Positions 10,149 to 18,817 of a stretch of 64,000 nucleotides of DNA are shown here, piece by piece. The first letter of the stretch is position 1. Every line of letters starts with the position of its first letter. Made by a program: the position numbers and the translations under genes. The stretch comes from Agarivorans albus (lineage in GTDB: Bacteria; Pseudomonadota; Gammaproteobacteria; Enterobacterales; Celerinatantimonadaceae), in NCBI RefSeq assembly GCF_019670105.1, contig NZ_AP023032.1, forward strand, positions 342,501 to 406,500, read 5' to 3'. Below the pieces are notes generated by a model. It saw nothing but the letters and a program-made list of their open reading frames with translations, did not search any database and was not told the DNA's origin.

Positions 10149-11347
10149 ACGAACAACTCATCATTCGCCTGCCGAGCACCGGCAAAGAAGTCATTAACTG
10201 GATGGTTTGGTCCGACAGCGAGCAGGAGCTTATTGCTGCCGGTGAATTGGCCAGTAGCGCCGAGTTAGGTTTACTCCAGGAAAAGGCCGAACAGCGCCGA
10301 GTTATCGTATTAATTCCGGCCAGTGATATTAGCCAGCACCGCTTAGATTTACCTAAGTCGGCACAGCGCTCATGGCAGCAGGTTGCGCCTTTTATGCTCG
10401 AAGAGCAGTTGGCACAAGATCCCGACAGTCTACATATTTGCTTGCTCGAAAAAGGCAAAGATAGCATTGAGGTTGCCTGCGTAAGCCATCAGCAAATGGA
10501 AAGCTGGCTAGACATGCTTGAAACTGCTGGCATAGAAAGCCAAACCTGGTGTGTTGATGCTCTATGTTTACCTGAAGCCGAAGAAGGCCAAGCAACAGCC
10601 ATTCAGCTTAACCAACAATGGTTGTTGCGCTTCTTTGATGGCCGGGTAATGAGCATAGATGAAGCGTGGTTAGCCACTGCTTTCCCACTTATCGCAAAGC
10701 AGTATCCTGAACTAGTCATTCAGCATTACAGCCCGGCTGCTAAGCTCGAAAATGATACCGTTGAATGGCAGGCTCGAGCACCGGAACTGCCGATGAAGCT
10801 ATTAAGTGATGGTGCTAAAAAAGCCAAGCTTAATTTGTTACAAGGGCCGTATGCTGCGGCTAACCCTCTTGCTCAACTTTGGTTGCAATGGCGAAAAGTG
10901 GCGATTGCCGCCGGAGTGTGTTTTGTATTGGCCTTGGCTTATCAGCTTATTGATACCCACAAAACAGAACAACAAATAGCCAGTGTTGATGAAAACATTC
11001 GAACTGTTTACAAAAGAGTATTTCCTGAAGTTTCACGCGTTCGTGACAGCCGGATCCGTAGTGATTTTCGTAAAGCTCTTGCAGGCATTGGCGAGGCCCC
11101 TGAGCAAGACTTTTTGAAGATGATGATTCATCTGTCTACTGCTTTTGATAAAAACAAAGATCTGAATCCGATTAGCCTGCGCTATGACCACAAAAAGGGT
11201 GAAATACGCTTGCAGGCGCAAGCTAAAAACTTCCAAACCTTTGAGCAGTTTCGTCAGTCGGTTAAACCTTTTGAGAGTGAGCAAGGTACCTTGAGCAACA
11301 AAGCAGGTGCAGTGGTTGGCACTCTAGTCATAAGGAATGCGTCATGA
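10145..11347 (+). CDS. gspL: Type II secretion protein GspL
   Basis: A 400-residue bitopic protein. The cytoplasmic actin-like domain (about 1-235) recruits GspE, one membrane helix lies near 252-272 (VAIAAGVCFVLALAYQLI), and a ferredoxin-like periplasmic domain follows and should pair with GspM. It uses GTG as start codon and overlaps gspK by four bases (GTGA). Position between gspK and gspM is canonical. Confidence 0.94.
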   Translation: MNEQLIIRLPSTGKEVINWMVWSDSEQELIAAGELASSAELGLLQEKAEQRRVIVLIPASDISQHRLDLPKSAQRSWQQVAPFMLEEQLAQDPDSLHICLLEKGKDSIEVACVSHQQMESWLDMLETAGIESQTWCVDALCLPEAEEGQATAIQLNQQWLLRFFDGRVMSIDEAWLATAFPLIAKQYPELVIQHYSPAAKLENDTVEWQARAPELPMKLLSDGAKKAKLNLLQGPYAAANPLAQLWLQWRKVAIAAGVCFVLALAYQLIDTHKTEQQIASVDENIRTVYKRVFPEVSRVRDSRIRSDFRKALAGIGEAPEQDFLKMMIHLSTAFDKNKDLNPISLRYDHKKGEIRLQAQAKNFQTFEQFRQSVKPFESEQGTLSNKAGAVVGTLVIRNAS

Positions 11348-11814
11348 AGCAGTGGTGGCAAAGTTTAAATAAGCGTGAGCAAAACCTGGTTACGGCTGCC
11401 GCGGTATTAGTGGCAATAGCCGTTTTGTATTGGGGCATTTGGTCACCAATAGCCGATGCTAATGCTCAAGCTAAACAGCGCTTGGCTAGCCAGCAGCAAA
11501 CTTTAGAGTGGGCCCAGCAACAAGGCTCCGTGATTATTGCTAATGGGCGTCCTCAACAAACTAGCAGTGAAGTAAAAGTAAGCCAGGCCGTGAGTAGTTC
11601 GGCTCGCCAGCAGCGCATTACTATCAGCCGTATTCAACCTAAGGGTGATGAGGTAGAGGTGTGGATTGAAAGTGTGCCATTTAATCAGTTAATGACTTGG
11701 TTGAAAATGCTAAGCCAACGCTATGGCATTATTGTTGAAAACGTAGATTTAGATGAAGGTAAACAAGAAGGCATTGTTGGTGTTCGACGTTTACGTTTAG
11801 GAAAAGCTGAATGA
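11344..11814 (+). CDS. gspM: Type II secretion protein GspM
   Basis: A 156-residue bitopic inner-membrane protein: short cytoplasmic start (MKQWWQSLNKREQNLV), membrane helix about 17-36, Gln/Ala-rich coiled segment, and a small ferredoxin-like periplasmic domain. It stabilises GspL and GspE at the platform. It overlaps gspL by four bases (ATGA) and gspN by the same pattern downstream. Confidence 0.94.
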   Translation: MKQWWQSLNKREQNLVTAAAVLVAIAVLYWGIWSPIADANAQAKQRLASQQQTLEWAQQQGSVIIANGRPQQTSSEVKVSQAVSSSARQQRITISRIQPKGDEVEVWIESVPFNQLMTWLKMLSQRYGIIVENVDLDEGKQEGIVGVRRLRLGKAE

Positions 11815-12566
11815 AGAAGTACCTCGCTTTAGCGCTATTACTTATATTGGTGTATTTGGTTAGTTTGGTAGTTACCACGCCCCTGGCTGTGGTACTAAAT
11901 TATGCACCGTTACCAAAGGGCATTGCGCTTAATCATCCCAGCGGCAGCATATGGAATGGCAAGTTAATCAGTGTTGATACGCCAAACTTAAGCCTAAACC
12001 AAGTAAATTGGCAGTTGAAACCAAGCGCCTTATTGTTGGGGCGAATTGCTGCTGACGTGCAGCTTGGTACTGGCCAAGAGCTACATGGAGAAGGGCAAGT
12101 AGGTTTGAGCTTTTCCGGTTGGTATGCCAAAGATTGGCAATTAGAAGCCCCTGCCAGTTGGGTGGTTGAACAGGTGCCAATGCCGCTGCCCTTATCTATT
12201 GAAGGCGATATTCAATTAAACCTGGCCGAAGCCAGCCAAGGCAGCCCTTGGTGTGAGCAATTAGCCGGGCAACTTCTTTGGCTAGGGCCGCTAATTGGTA
12301 CCCCATTAGGCGAATTACGCTTAGATAACGCAAATGCAGAGCTAAGCTGTAATGAAGGGCAACCTACTATTCAGCTCAACCATAGCGACCCTCAGCTTGA
12401 GCTGGAATTGCTAGCCTCTGTTGGACAGCCTAATTGGTTGGCCGAAGGCAAAATAAAAGCGGGTGCTGAAATGCCCCAAACCATGAGTGGTAACCTTAAG
12501 TACATAGGTCGCCCAGACCCCCAAGGCTTTTATCGCTTTAAGCAACAAGGCCGCCTGCCTCGCTAA
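11811..12566 (+). CDS. gspN: Type II secretion protein GspN
   Basis: A 251-residue protein with one N-terminal membrane segment (about 5-25) and a periplasmic beta-rich domain. GspN is present in many but not all type II systems and its role is unsettled. It overlaps gspM by four bases and is the last gene of the operon: a strong hairpin with a T tract follows within 10 bases. No gspO, gspS or gspAB follows. Confidence 0.92.
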   Translation: MKKYLALALLLILVYLVSLVVTTPLAVVLNYAPLPKGIALNHPSGSIWNGKLISVDTPNLSLNQVNWQLKPSALLLGRIAADVQLGTGQELHGEGQVGLSFSGWYAKDWQLEAPASWVVEQVPMPLPLSIEGDIQLNLAEASQGSPWCEQLAGQLLWLGPLIGTPLGELRLDNANAELSCNEGQPTIQLNHSDPQLELELLASVGQPNWLAEGKIKAGAEMPQTMSGNLKYIGRPDPQGFYRFKQQGRLPR

Positions 12567-12570
12567 AGTA

Positions 12571-12598
12571 AAAGCTAGCTCTTAGAGCTAGCTTTTTT
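12571..12598 (+). terminator. Rho-independent terminator of the gsp operon
   Basis: Inverted arms AAAGCTAGCT and AGCTAGCTTT flank the loop CTTAG, with a run of six T just after. It sits five bases after the gspN stop and closes the twelve-gene operon. The arms could also terminate the convergent yrfG transcript. Confidence 0.85.
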
Positions 12599-12613
12599 GT
12601 TTGCTTAATCCTG

Positions 12614-13276
12614 CTAGCCTAATAGCTCTTTAGTAAAGTGATGGTAGTCATCAATAGACGGGAAGTGGGTAAATTCTTTACTGGCTTGTTTTGAGTCTGG
12701 ATTATTGATCCCCAACAGATATTTAATGCCAAATTTGTTGGCTTGATCGAGCACGGTCTCGTTGTCGTCAATAAACAAAGTTCGTTCTGGGTCAAAGGGG
12801 TGGTGCTCTATTAAAGCCTGCCAAAGCTTGGGATCTTCTTTGGGATAACCAAACTGGTGGGCACTAAACAATGTATCAAGGTATTGATCTAGGCCGGTTA
12901 CTTTAATTTTGGTTGTTAGCCCGTCGGGGTGACAGTTAGTTAGCAATACCCGTTTTTTCCCAGTTGTAGCTAGTGCTTCTAAAAAGGGTTTTACATCGTC
13001 TCGCCACTGAATCTTATGTTCAACTTCTGTTTTCAAGTTGCGAATATCAATATTGGTTTTATTGCTCCAATAATCGAAGCAATACCAATCCAGAGTGCCA
13101 GACACTGTTTCGTAGTCGGCGAACAAACGCTCGCGCGCCTCATCTAAACTCAGGTTATTTTGGTGGGCGAAGGAGATAGGCAGATAGTGCATCCAGAAGT
13201 AATTATCGTAATGCAGATCTAATAAAGTGCCATCCATATCTAATAAAACGGTATCGATTTTAGTCCAGTCAAACAT
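12614..13276 (-). CDS. yrfG: HAD-family GMP/IMP nucleotidase YrfG
   Basis: A 220-residue haloacid dehalogenase-like phosphatase. Motif I is LLDMDGTLLDL (nucleophile Asp13, acid/base Asp15), motif II is LLTNCH and motif IV is TLFIDDNETVLDQA. In E. coli YrfG dephosphorylates IMP and GMP. The gene order with hslR on one side and nudE on the other, here separated by the gsp operon, supports the assignment. It is convergent with gspN and divergent from nudE. Confidence 0.88.
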   Translation of the reverse strand: MFDWTKIDTVLLDMDGTLLDLHYDNYFWMHYLPISFAHQNNLSLDEARERLFADYETVSGTLDWYCFDYWSNKTNIDIRNLKTEVEHKIQWRDDVKPFLEALATTGKKRVLLTNCHPDGLTTKIKVTGLDQYLDTLFSAHQFGYPKEDPKLWQALIEHHPFDPERTLFIDDNETVLDQANKFGIKYLLGINNPDSKQASKEFTHFPSIDDYHHFTKELLG

Positions 13277-13351
13277 TCTTAGTCGCTAATCCTTGAGTGC
13301 TTCTAACAGCAATGTAACAATGACATTAAGTTAATGATAGCAGGAAGATAG

Positions 13352-13918
13352 ATGAGCAAGCATCATCCGCCTCGATTATTAGACAGCGCCATTGCTGCCG
13401 AAAGTCGTTTCTTCAAAATTGAAGAATTACACCTCGAGTTTAGCAACGGCGAACGACGGATTTATGAACGCTTAGTGGGATCAGGGCAGGGTGCGGTAAT
13501 GGTATTACCGATTACCGAACAAAATGAACTGCTGCTTATTAGTGAATATGCCGCCGGAACAGAGCGTTATGAACTAGGCTTTGTTAAAGGCTTGGTCGAT
13601 CGTGGTGAAGCTGCTATTGATGCCGCTAATCGTGAATTACAAGAAGAAGTGGGATTTAAAGCACAAGATTTGCAACTACTCACCGAGTTATCGGTAGCAC
13701 CGGGATATTTCTCTAGTCATATGTCGGTGTATGTAGCGCAGGGTTTGCAGCCCAGTGTGTTGGAAGGCGATGAGCCAGAACCCTTAGAAGTGATAAAGCT
13801 ACCACTTGATGAGATAGATAATTTGTACGCAAATCCGGCCTTTTCTGAAGCGCGTAGTGTTGCGTCATTGCTACTCCTTGAGAAATGGTTAAAGCAGAAC
13901 AAGGTGAGAAGTATATAG
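13352..13918 (+). CDS. nudE: ADP compounds hydrolase NudE (Nudix)
   Basis: A 188-residue Nudix hydrolase whose box runs from about residue 80 to 102 and fits GX5EX7REUXEEXGU, containing GEAAIDAANRELQEEVGF. NudE cleaves ADP-ribose, Ap3A and NADH-type dinucleotides, yielding AMP and a phosphorylated partner. It is followed after one base by cysQ, suggesting a bicistronic operon, and is divergent from yrfG. Confidence 0.92.
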   Translation: MSKHHPPRLLDSAIAAESRFFKIEELHLEFSNGERRIYERLVGSGQGAVMVLPITEQNELLLISEYAAGTERYELGFVKGLVDRGEAAIDAANRELQEEVGFKAQDLQLLTELSVAPGYFSSHMSVYVAQGLQPSVLEGDEPEPLEVIKLPLDEIDNLYANPAFSEARSVASLLLLEKWLKQNKVRSI

Positions 13919-13919
13919 G

Positions 13920-14735
13920 ATGATAGACCCTGCTAGTGTGTTGTCAGAGGTGATTGAAATTGCTCGTGGTGCTGGCGAAATTATTCGTAAAATCTATGAA
14001 GAAGGTGATTTTGTTAGCGAAGTAAAAGATGATGCTACGCCGGTAACCTCGGCGGATTATGCTGCGCATCATTACATTATGGACGCACTTAGCAAGCTTA
14101 CCCCAGAGATCCCGATTTTATCTGAAGAACAAGCCGATATTAGCTTAGCGGACAGAGAAGCTTGGCAATGTTATTGGTTAGTTGACCCGCTTGATGGTAC
14201 TCAAGAGTTTGTTTCTGGTAGTGGCGATTTTGCCACCGAGATTGCCTTAGTCCAAAATAACCAACCAGTGCTTGGCGTAGTGTACGGACCCATTGTGCAA
14301 ATCTTGTATGCTGCGGTAAAAGGCCACGGCGCCTTTAAAGAGCAAAACGGTACACGTACTTCAATAAAAAGTCGCCATTATCCCGATAAGCCGGAGCATA
14401 TTCGTGTAGCGACGAGCCGCGTTCAGCGTCCAGCTTTGCTGCAGGCAATATTAAACTGTAACTATCATTACAAGTTGTACCCACTAGGCAGTGCCAGTTT
14501 AAAAAGTTGCATGGTGGCAGAAGGTGCAGCGGATTGTTATATACGGGTAGGGCCAACCGGCGAGTGGGATACTGGTGCTCCGCAGGTTATTTTGCAAGAA
14601 GCAGGCGGTACCTTGTTAGATTTGCATCTACGCGAGCTAAGCTACAACCAAAGAGAATCTTTAGAAAACCCTAACTTTATCTCTTTGGGTGATCCACAAT
14701 TACCGTGGCGCGACATATTAAAAAATCCCAGTTAG
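13920..14735 (+). CDS. cysQ: 3'(2'),5'-bisphosphate nucleotidase CysQ
   Basis: A 271-residue inositol monophosphatase-superfamily enzyme that removes 3'-phosphate from PAP, the by-product of sulfate assimilation. The metal-binding signatures are LSEEQ near residue 67, DPLDGTQEF near 89-97 and EWDTGAPQVI near 218. All expected acidic residues are present. The ATG overlaps the ribosome-binding AGGA left by the nudE end, so the two are probably translated together. Confidence 0.93.
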   Translation: MIDPASVLSEVIEIARGAGEIIRKIYEEGDFVSEVKDDATPVTSADYAAHHYIMDALSKLTPEIPILSEEQADISLADREAWQCYWLVDPLDGTQEFVSGSGDFATEIALVQNNQPVLGVVYGPIVQILYAAVKGHGAFKEQNGTRTSIKSRHYPDKPEHIRVATSRVQRPALLQAILNCNYHYKLYPLGSASLKSCMVAEGAADCYIRVGPTGEWDTGAPQVILQEAGGTLLDLHLRELSYNQRESLENPNFISLGDPQLPWRDILKNPS

Positions 14736-14920
14736 TGGGCACAAAGCTAAACTAGCAAGCCTTGGCCGCTTTAAACTCGTTTAGCTAACAACTCGGACAC
14801 ATCTGGCTAATATTCGTTTTTACAATGGTTTAACCTCAAGGTAATAGCGGGTATAATTTTGCCAATAATGACAAGGATGCCTAATACTGCGGTCAGTAGG
14901 CACGATGAGGAGAGATAAGG

Positions 14921-15328
14921 GTGAAGCTTTTGAACTGGAAAACACTGGTACTATCTATTTGCTTAACAATTGTGCCGAATGCTTTTGCGGCTGATATGTC
15001 TGATGAGGCGATTGCCGAGCGTATTAAGCCAGTGGGTGAAGTTTATCTAGATGGCGAGTTAGAAGTTGCCAAAGCACCTGCTGCTTCAAGCGGTCCTCGT
15101 GCTGGCGACGCGGTTTATAATACTTTCTGTACTGCTTGTCACAGTACTGGCGCTGCGGGCGCACCGAAGAAAGGCGACAGCGCAGCTTGGGCACCACGTA
15201 TTGCCCAAGGTGATCAAACTATGTTCGACCATGCTTGGAAGGGCTTTAACGCAATGCCAGCAAAAGGTACTTGTGGCGACTGTAGTGAAGATGAAATTAA
15301 AGCGGCTATTGCTTACATGATTGAGTAA
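14921..15328 (+). CDS. Periplasmic cytochrome c5
   Basis: A 135-residue exported cytochrome c: signal peptide about 1-23 (cleavage at FA-AD), then a class I domain with one haem site CTACH near residues 70-74, distal ligand candidate Met in FNAMPAKG, and a second Cys pair CGDC typical of cytochrome c5. It probably carries electrons to a terminal oxidase. Translation seems to start at GTG 14921, preceded by GAGGAGAG; no ATG fits the signal peptide. Confidence 0.92.
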   Translation: MKLLNWKTLVLSICLTIVPNAFAADMSDEAIAERIKPVGEVYLDGELEVAKAPAASSGPRAGDAVYNTFCTACHSTGAAGAPKKGDSAAWAPRIAQGDQTMFDHAWKGFNAMPAKGTCGDCSEDEIKAAIAYMIE

Positions 15329-15344
15329 GCGAACGCTTAAATCA

Positions 15345-15374
15345 AAAAACACCACGCATTGCGTGGTGTTTTTG
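15345..15374 (+). terminator. Terminator after cytochrome c5
   Basis: The arms ACACCACGCA and TGCGTGGTGT are a near-perfect hairpin followed by TTTTT. A-rich sequence on the other side means it could also work for the convergent GTPase gene. Confidence 0.85.
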
Positions 15375-15406
15375 TTTGTACTGCAAAATGATAGCCGCTT
15401 AAGTGC

Positions 15407-16351
15407 TTAACTGTTTTTTCGGCGGCGTTGTCGCTTCTTAACTTTTTGTAACTCTTCCACCATCTTTTTACGCTCTTCTTTTTCTGCCACAATTTTAGCG
15501 GTTTCTACTTTCTCTACCGCAACCATTTCAGGCGTTTCTAGGGTGATACGACCAATGGTGGCATCGCGTAATTCATTAAGAATAATGGTGGCTGCTTTAA
15601 CATAATCAACCTGTCCGCCGCGCACTAAACAGCCTCGTTTACGACCAATCTCTTCCATCAATACAACTTCAGATTCTGGTAATTCTTCGAGTTTATAACG
15701 TGCCTTAAGCTGCTCTGGGTAGGCTTGTAACAAGTACTCACAGGCGAAGGCGGCAACATCATCGTATTCCATAGCGGTGTCTTTAACTGCACCGGTGGCT
15801 GCTAAGCGGTAACCGCTGGCTACGTTATCGAACTTTGGCCACAAAATACCCGGTGTATCCGAGAGGATAATATTGCCATCTAAGCGGATCCGCTGTTGCG
15901 CCTTAGTTACAGCTGGCTCGTTGCCGGTTTTGGCTATTTGGCGGCCGGCTAAGGCATTAATTAAGGTAGACTTACCAACGTTAGGAATACCACATATCAT
16001 GGTGTGAATAGGTTTATCTACGCCGCCTTTGTTAGGCAACATGCTTCGGCACAGCTTAAGTAAGTCTTGGGTTTGATTACCTTGAATGGTGCATAGAGGG
16101 ATCGCTTTTACACCTTGCTCTTGTTCAAAGTATTCTTGCCAAAGGGCAGTAGTTTTGGGGTCGGCTAAGTCGCTTTTATTCAGAACCTTTATACAAGGCT
16201 TGTCGCCACGCAGGCTAGCTACCATTGGGTTTTCGCTGCTGTAGGGAATACGCGCATCCAATACTTCGATGATTAAATCGATTTTAGGCATCACTTCTTT
16301 AATTTGTTTTTGGGCCTTGTGCATATGCCCTGGATACCATTGAATAGCCAT
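15407..16351 (-). CDS. ylqF: Ribosome biogenesis GTPase YlqF/RbgA-like
   Basis: A 314-residue circularly permuted GTPase. G4 (NKSD, about residue 59) precedes G1 (GIPNVGKST, about 125) and G3 (DTPG, about 170), the order of the YlqF/YawG family. Members help late assembly of the large ribosomal subunit. I start at 16351, giving the typical N-terminus MAIQWYPGHMHKAQKQI with GAGGTGGG upstream. The C-terminus is very Lys/Arg-rich. Confidence 0.9.
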   Translation of the reverse strand: MAIQWYPGHMHKAQKQIKEVMPKIDLIIEVLDARIPYSSENPMVASLRGDKPCIKVLNKSDLADPKTTALWQEYFEQEQGVKAIPLCTIQGNQTQDLLKLCRSMLPNKGGVDKPIHTMICGIPNVGKSTLINALAGRQIAKTGNEPAVTKAQQRIRLDGNIILSDTPGILWPKFDNVASGYRLAATGAVKDTAMEYDDVAAFACEYLLQAYPEQLKARYKLEELPESEVVLMEEIGRKRGCLVRGGQVDYVKAATIILNELRDATIGRITLETPEMVAVEKVETAKIVAEKEERKKMVEELQKVKKRQRRRKNS

Positions 16352-16586
16352 TTTATCCCACCTCAACTGCGTAATTGGCGCTCATTGTACTTGCTAAATT
16401 GTTAAAGTGTAGCGCTTTGTGATCGAACTATTAGTTCATATCGCTCTATTTAAGTACATTTATTAAGCAGATAGAAAAATCTTTCAGTATTCTTTGCAAC
16501 TAGCTGCTATGGTTTTAGCATCGATTAATTCAACTGCTGGTTTGTTATCGCTAGCAGTGTAAAAGGACAATCTTAGGGAAGAGATA

Positions 16587-17276
16587 ATGTCTAGCAGTGA
16601 ACTACCTAGTGATATTGATTTGGAACCTCAGCAGCCGGTGGAGCAGCACACATCTGCCAATCATCGTTCCGGCATCAGCTTACAAGCCCGCTATGAGCAT
16701 CATAAAGCTCGTCATAAGCATTATAAAAAAGGCTACAAACACCTTCGGCGCTATCGTTGGATTAGCCTTGGTTTAGGCATTGTGAGTTTTAGTGCGGTAT
16801 TCTCTTTGATGGCAGTGTTACCCACTTACAATGAAGTAAAAAATGATTATGACGATAGCTTGGCCGAGCTCAAAATCATTGAAGATCAAAACCGTCAGCT
16901 CAAGGAAGCCTTGTTGATAGAGCGCCGCAACAACTTTGATCTGAATAAAGAGAATCACCCAGAGCTACGAATTTTCGCCTTTAATACGCTAATCGCTACT
17001 GACCAAAGCAATATACGCTCAGCTTTTTTTGAAGCCTCTGACGATATGGGTAAAAAAGTGGCAATTAGTTATCAGTTATTGGCCGAAGGCCCCCTTGAGC
17101 AGGCTTTAGCACTAGTGCTTATTGATCAAACTGGTCAGCAAGTTTTCCAACATACTATTGATTTTGGGGAAGTGCCTCCGAAGCAAGGTGAGTCTTTAAC
17201 TGTGGAAAGCACTATCAATCTAGATAAAAATCTAGATGTTCGTTACTTTAGAATTGTTGAACTGACTGAAGAATAG
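16587..17276 (+). CDS. Unknown one-pass membrane protein with basic juxtamembrane segment
   Basis: I do not recognise this 229-residue protein. It has an acidic/polar start, a His/Lys/Arg-rich stretch (about 36-57), one membrane helix (about 57-79), a likely coiled-coil (about 84-120) and a C-terminal domain of about 110 residues that looks beta-rich. By the positive-inside rule the N-terminus is cytoplasmic and the C-domain periplasmic. The gene stands alone, between a divergent GTPase gene and an M14 peptidase, with its own terminator. Confidence 0.75.
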   Translation: MSSSELPSDIDLEPQQPVEQHTSANHRSGISLQARYEHHKARHKHYKKGYKHLRRYRWISLGLGIVSFSAVFSLMAVLPTYNEVKNDYDDSLAELKIIEDQNRQLKEALLIERRNNFDLNKENHPELRIFAFNTLIATDQSNIRSAFFEASDDMGKKVAISYQLLAEGPLEQALALVLIDQTGQQVFQHTIDFGEVPPKQGESLTVESTINLDKNLDVRYFRIVELTEE

Positions 17277-17300
17277 ACCATTAGCTGGCCGAGTTAATAA

Positions 17301-17324
17301 GAGGAGCTTAATGCTCCTTTTTTG
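17301..17324 (+). terminator. Terminator after the unknown membrane protein gene
   Basis: Arms AGGAGC and GCTCCT with a short loop are followed by a T6 run. It ends the transcript of the 16587-17276 gene about 25 bases after its stop. Confidence 0.8.
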
Positions 17325-17381
17325 TTGCCTATTAAGCGCTATACTGCCAGAAAATCGATTAACTTTGCTGTGAGGGCAAGT

Positions 17382-18506
17382 ATGTATATCAGCGATAAAT
17401 TTGATAGTGGCAATATTCGAGTTGTAGAACTCAATGATCCTCAAAATATTCAACTAGAGATAAAGCACGATAATCAATCGGAGTTTTTCCAATGGTTTCA
17501 CTTTCGTTTTGAAGGGCCGTTGGAGAAACAATATCGTTTTTCTCTGCTCAACGCGGGCCAATCTGCCTACGCTAAAGGCTGGCAAGGTTATCAAGTTGTC
17601 GCCTCTTACGACCGTGAAGAGTGGTTTAGAATTGATACCGACTTTGATGGCGAGCAATTACACTTCTCTTTGCTATTGGAGCAGCCTAGCGTTTATTTTG
17701 CCTACTTCGCGCCTTACAGTTATGAGCGCCATCAGGATTTACTGCATACCATGCAGCAGGATTATCGGGTAAACCTCACAACCTTAGGGCAAACCTTAGA
17801 TGGCCGAGATATGAGTTTGCTTAGTGTAGGCGATGCTGAGAACGCTAAACATAAAGTTTGGGTGATTGCCCGTCAGCACCCGGGTGAAACCATGGCCGAA
17901 TGGTTTGTTGAAGGCTTGTTAGGCAATTTGCTGGACCAAGACAATCCCCTAGCAATGAAGCTGTTAGAAGACACCGTGTTTTATGTGGTGCCTAATATGA
18001 ACCCCGATGGTTCGGTTCGTGGGAATTTAAGAACCAACGCTGTGGGGGCTAACCTAAACCGAGAATGGCAGAATCCTACTATGGAGCGCAGCCCCGAAGT
18101 GTTTCTAGTGAGAGAGAAAATGCTCGAGCTAGGTGGAGACTTGTTTTTAGATATTCATGGCGATGAAGATTTACCCTATAACTTTGTAGCGGGATGTGAA
18201 GGTATTCCTTCTTACAATGAGCGCCACAAACTGCTCGAAGACACCTTTAAAGAGGCGTTTATGGCAATATCTCCTGATTTTCAAGATACCCATGGTTATG
18301 CCAAAGACGAGCCTGGACAGGCTAACTTAACCATTGCGGCGGCATGGTTAGGCGAACAGTTTAAAACCCTGTCTTACACCATCGAAATGCCTTTTAAAGA
18401 CAATGCCGACATGCCCGACGAAGCCTTTGGCTGGTCGCCGGAGCGCGCAATGCAGCTAGGTTGCGATGTATTATTCCCAATAAAGCAAACCCTAGCCAAA
18501 CTTTAA
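17382..18506 (+). CDS. M14 family metallocarboxypeptidase (bacterial CCP-like)
   Basis: A 374-residue protein with an N-terminal beta domain (about 1-125) and an M14 zinc carboxypeptidase domain. The zinc ligands are H and E in RQHPGETMAEW (about 166/169) and the His of DIHGDEDLP (about 258); the catalytic Glu is in YTIEMPF (about 334). The layout matches cytosolic carboxypeptidase (AGBL/Nna1-type) relatives; substrate is unknown. No signal peptide is seen. The ATG at 17382 follows GAGGG; the open frame extends 60 bases upstream into the terminator, so an earlier start is unlikely. Confidence 0.85.
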   Translation: MYISDKFDSGNIRVVELNDPQNIQLEIKHDNQSEFFQWFHFRFEGPLEKQYRFSLLNAGQSAYAKGWQGYQVVASYDREEWFRIDTDFDGEQLHFSLLLEQPSVYFAYFAPYSYERHQDLLHTMQQDYRVNLTTLGQTLDGRDMSLLSVGDAENAKHKVWVIARQHPGETMAEWFVEGLLGNLLDQDNPLAMKLLEDTVFYVVPNMNPDGSVRGNLRTNAVGANLNREWQNPTMERSPEVFLVREKMLELGGDLFLDIHGDEDLPYNFVAGCEGIPSYNERHKLLEDTFKEAFMAISPDFQDTHGYAKDEPGQANLTIAAAWLGEQFKTLSYTIEMPFKDNADMPDEAFGWSPERAMQLGCDVLFPIKQTLAKL

Positions 18507-18817
18507 ATAGACTATGAGCACCTGGCTAGTAGCTGGGTGCTTGTCGGCTTTTTTTACACTGTTCACTTGCGATAAATCATCACGCCAATCATCTTTTCTC
18601 GGCTTTGTTCATTGATAGGCCATCAAATTGTGAGCAAGCTCACTATGCATCTATCTAATGTTTGTCAAATATCTATACAAATATAACTGTTTGATTTGTA
18701 AATAAATAATGACGTTGAATCTAACTTCATGAAAAGTATGCAGTTCCTTTCGTGGGAGCAATTTATGCATGCAAAGCTCTTGTAACAGAACATCTAACAA
18801 ACCGCATGGAGTGCTAA
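18507..18817. other. Intergenic region with terminator and upstream part of the PEP-CTERM-like gene
   Basis: These 311 bases hold a hairpin ending the M14 gene (18517-18555) and then AT-rich sequence up to the next start. A 61-codon reverse open frame at 18651-18836 has no supporting features. A purine-rich TGGAGTG lies just before the next ATG. Confidence 0.5.
18517..18555 (+). terminator. Probable terminator after the M14 peptidase gene
   Basis: GAGCACC pairs with GGGTGCTT around a loop, and a T7 run follows after a few bases. Moderate rather than ideal, because GTCGGC separates stem and T tract. Confidence 0.6.
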
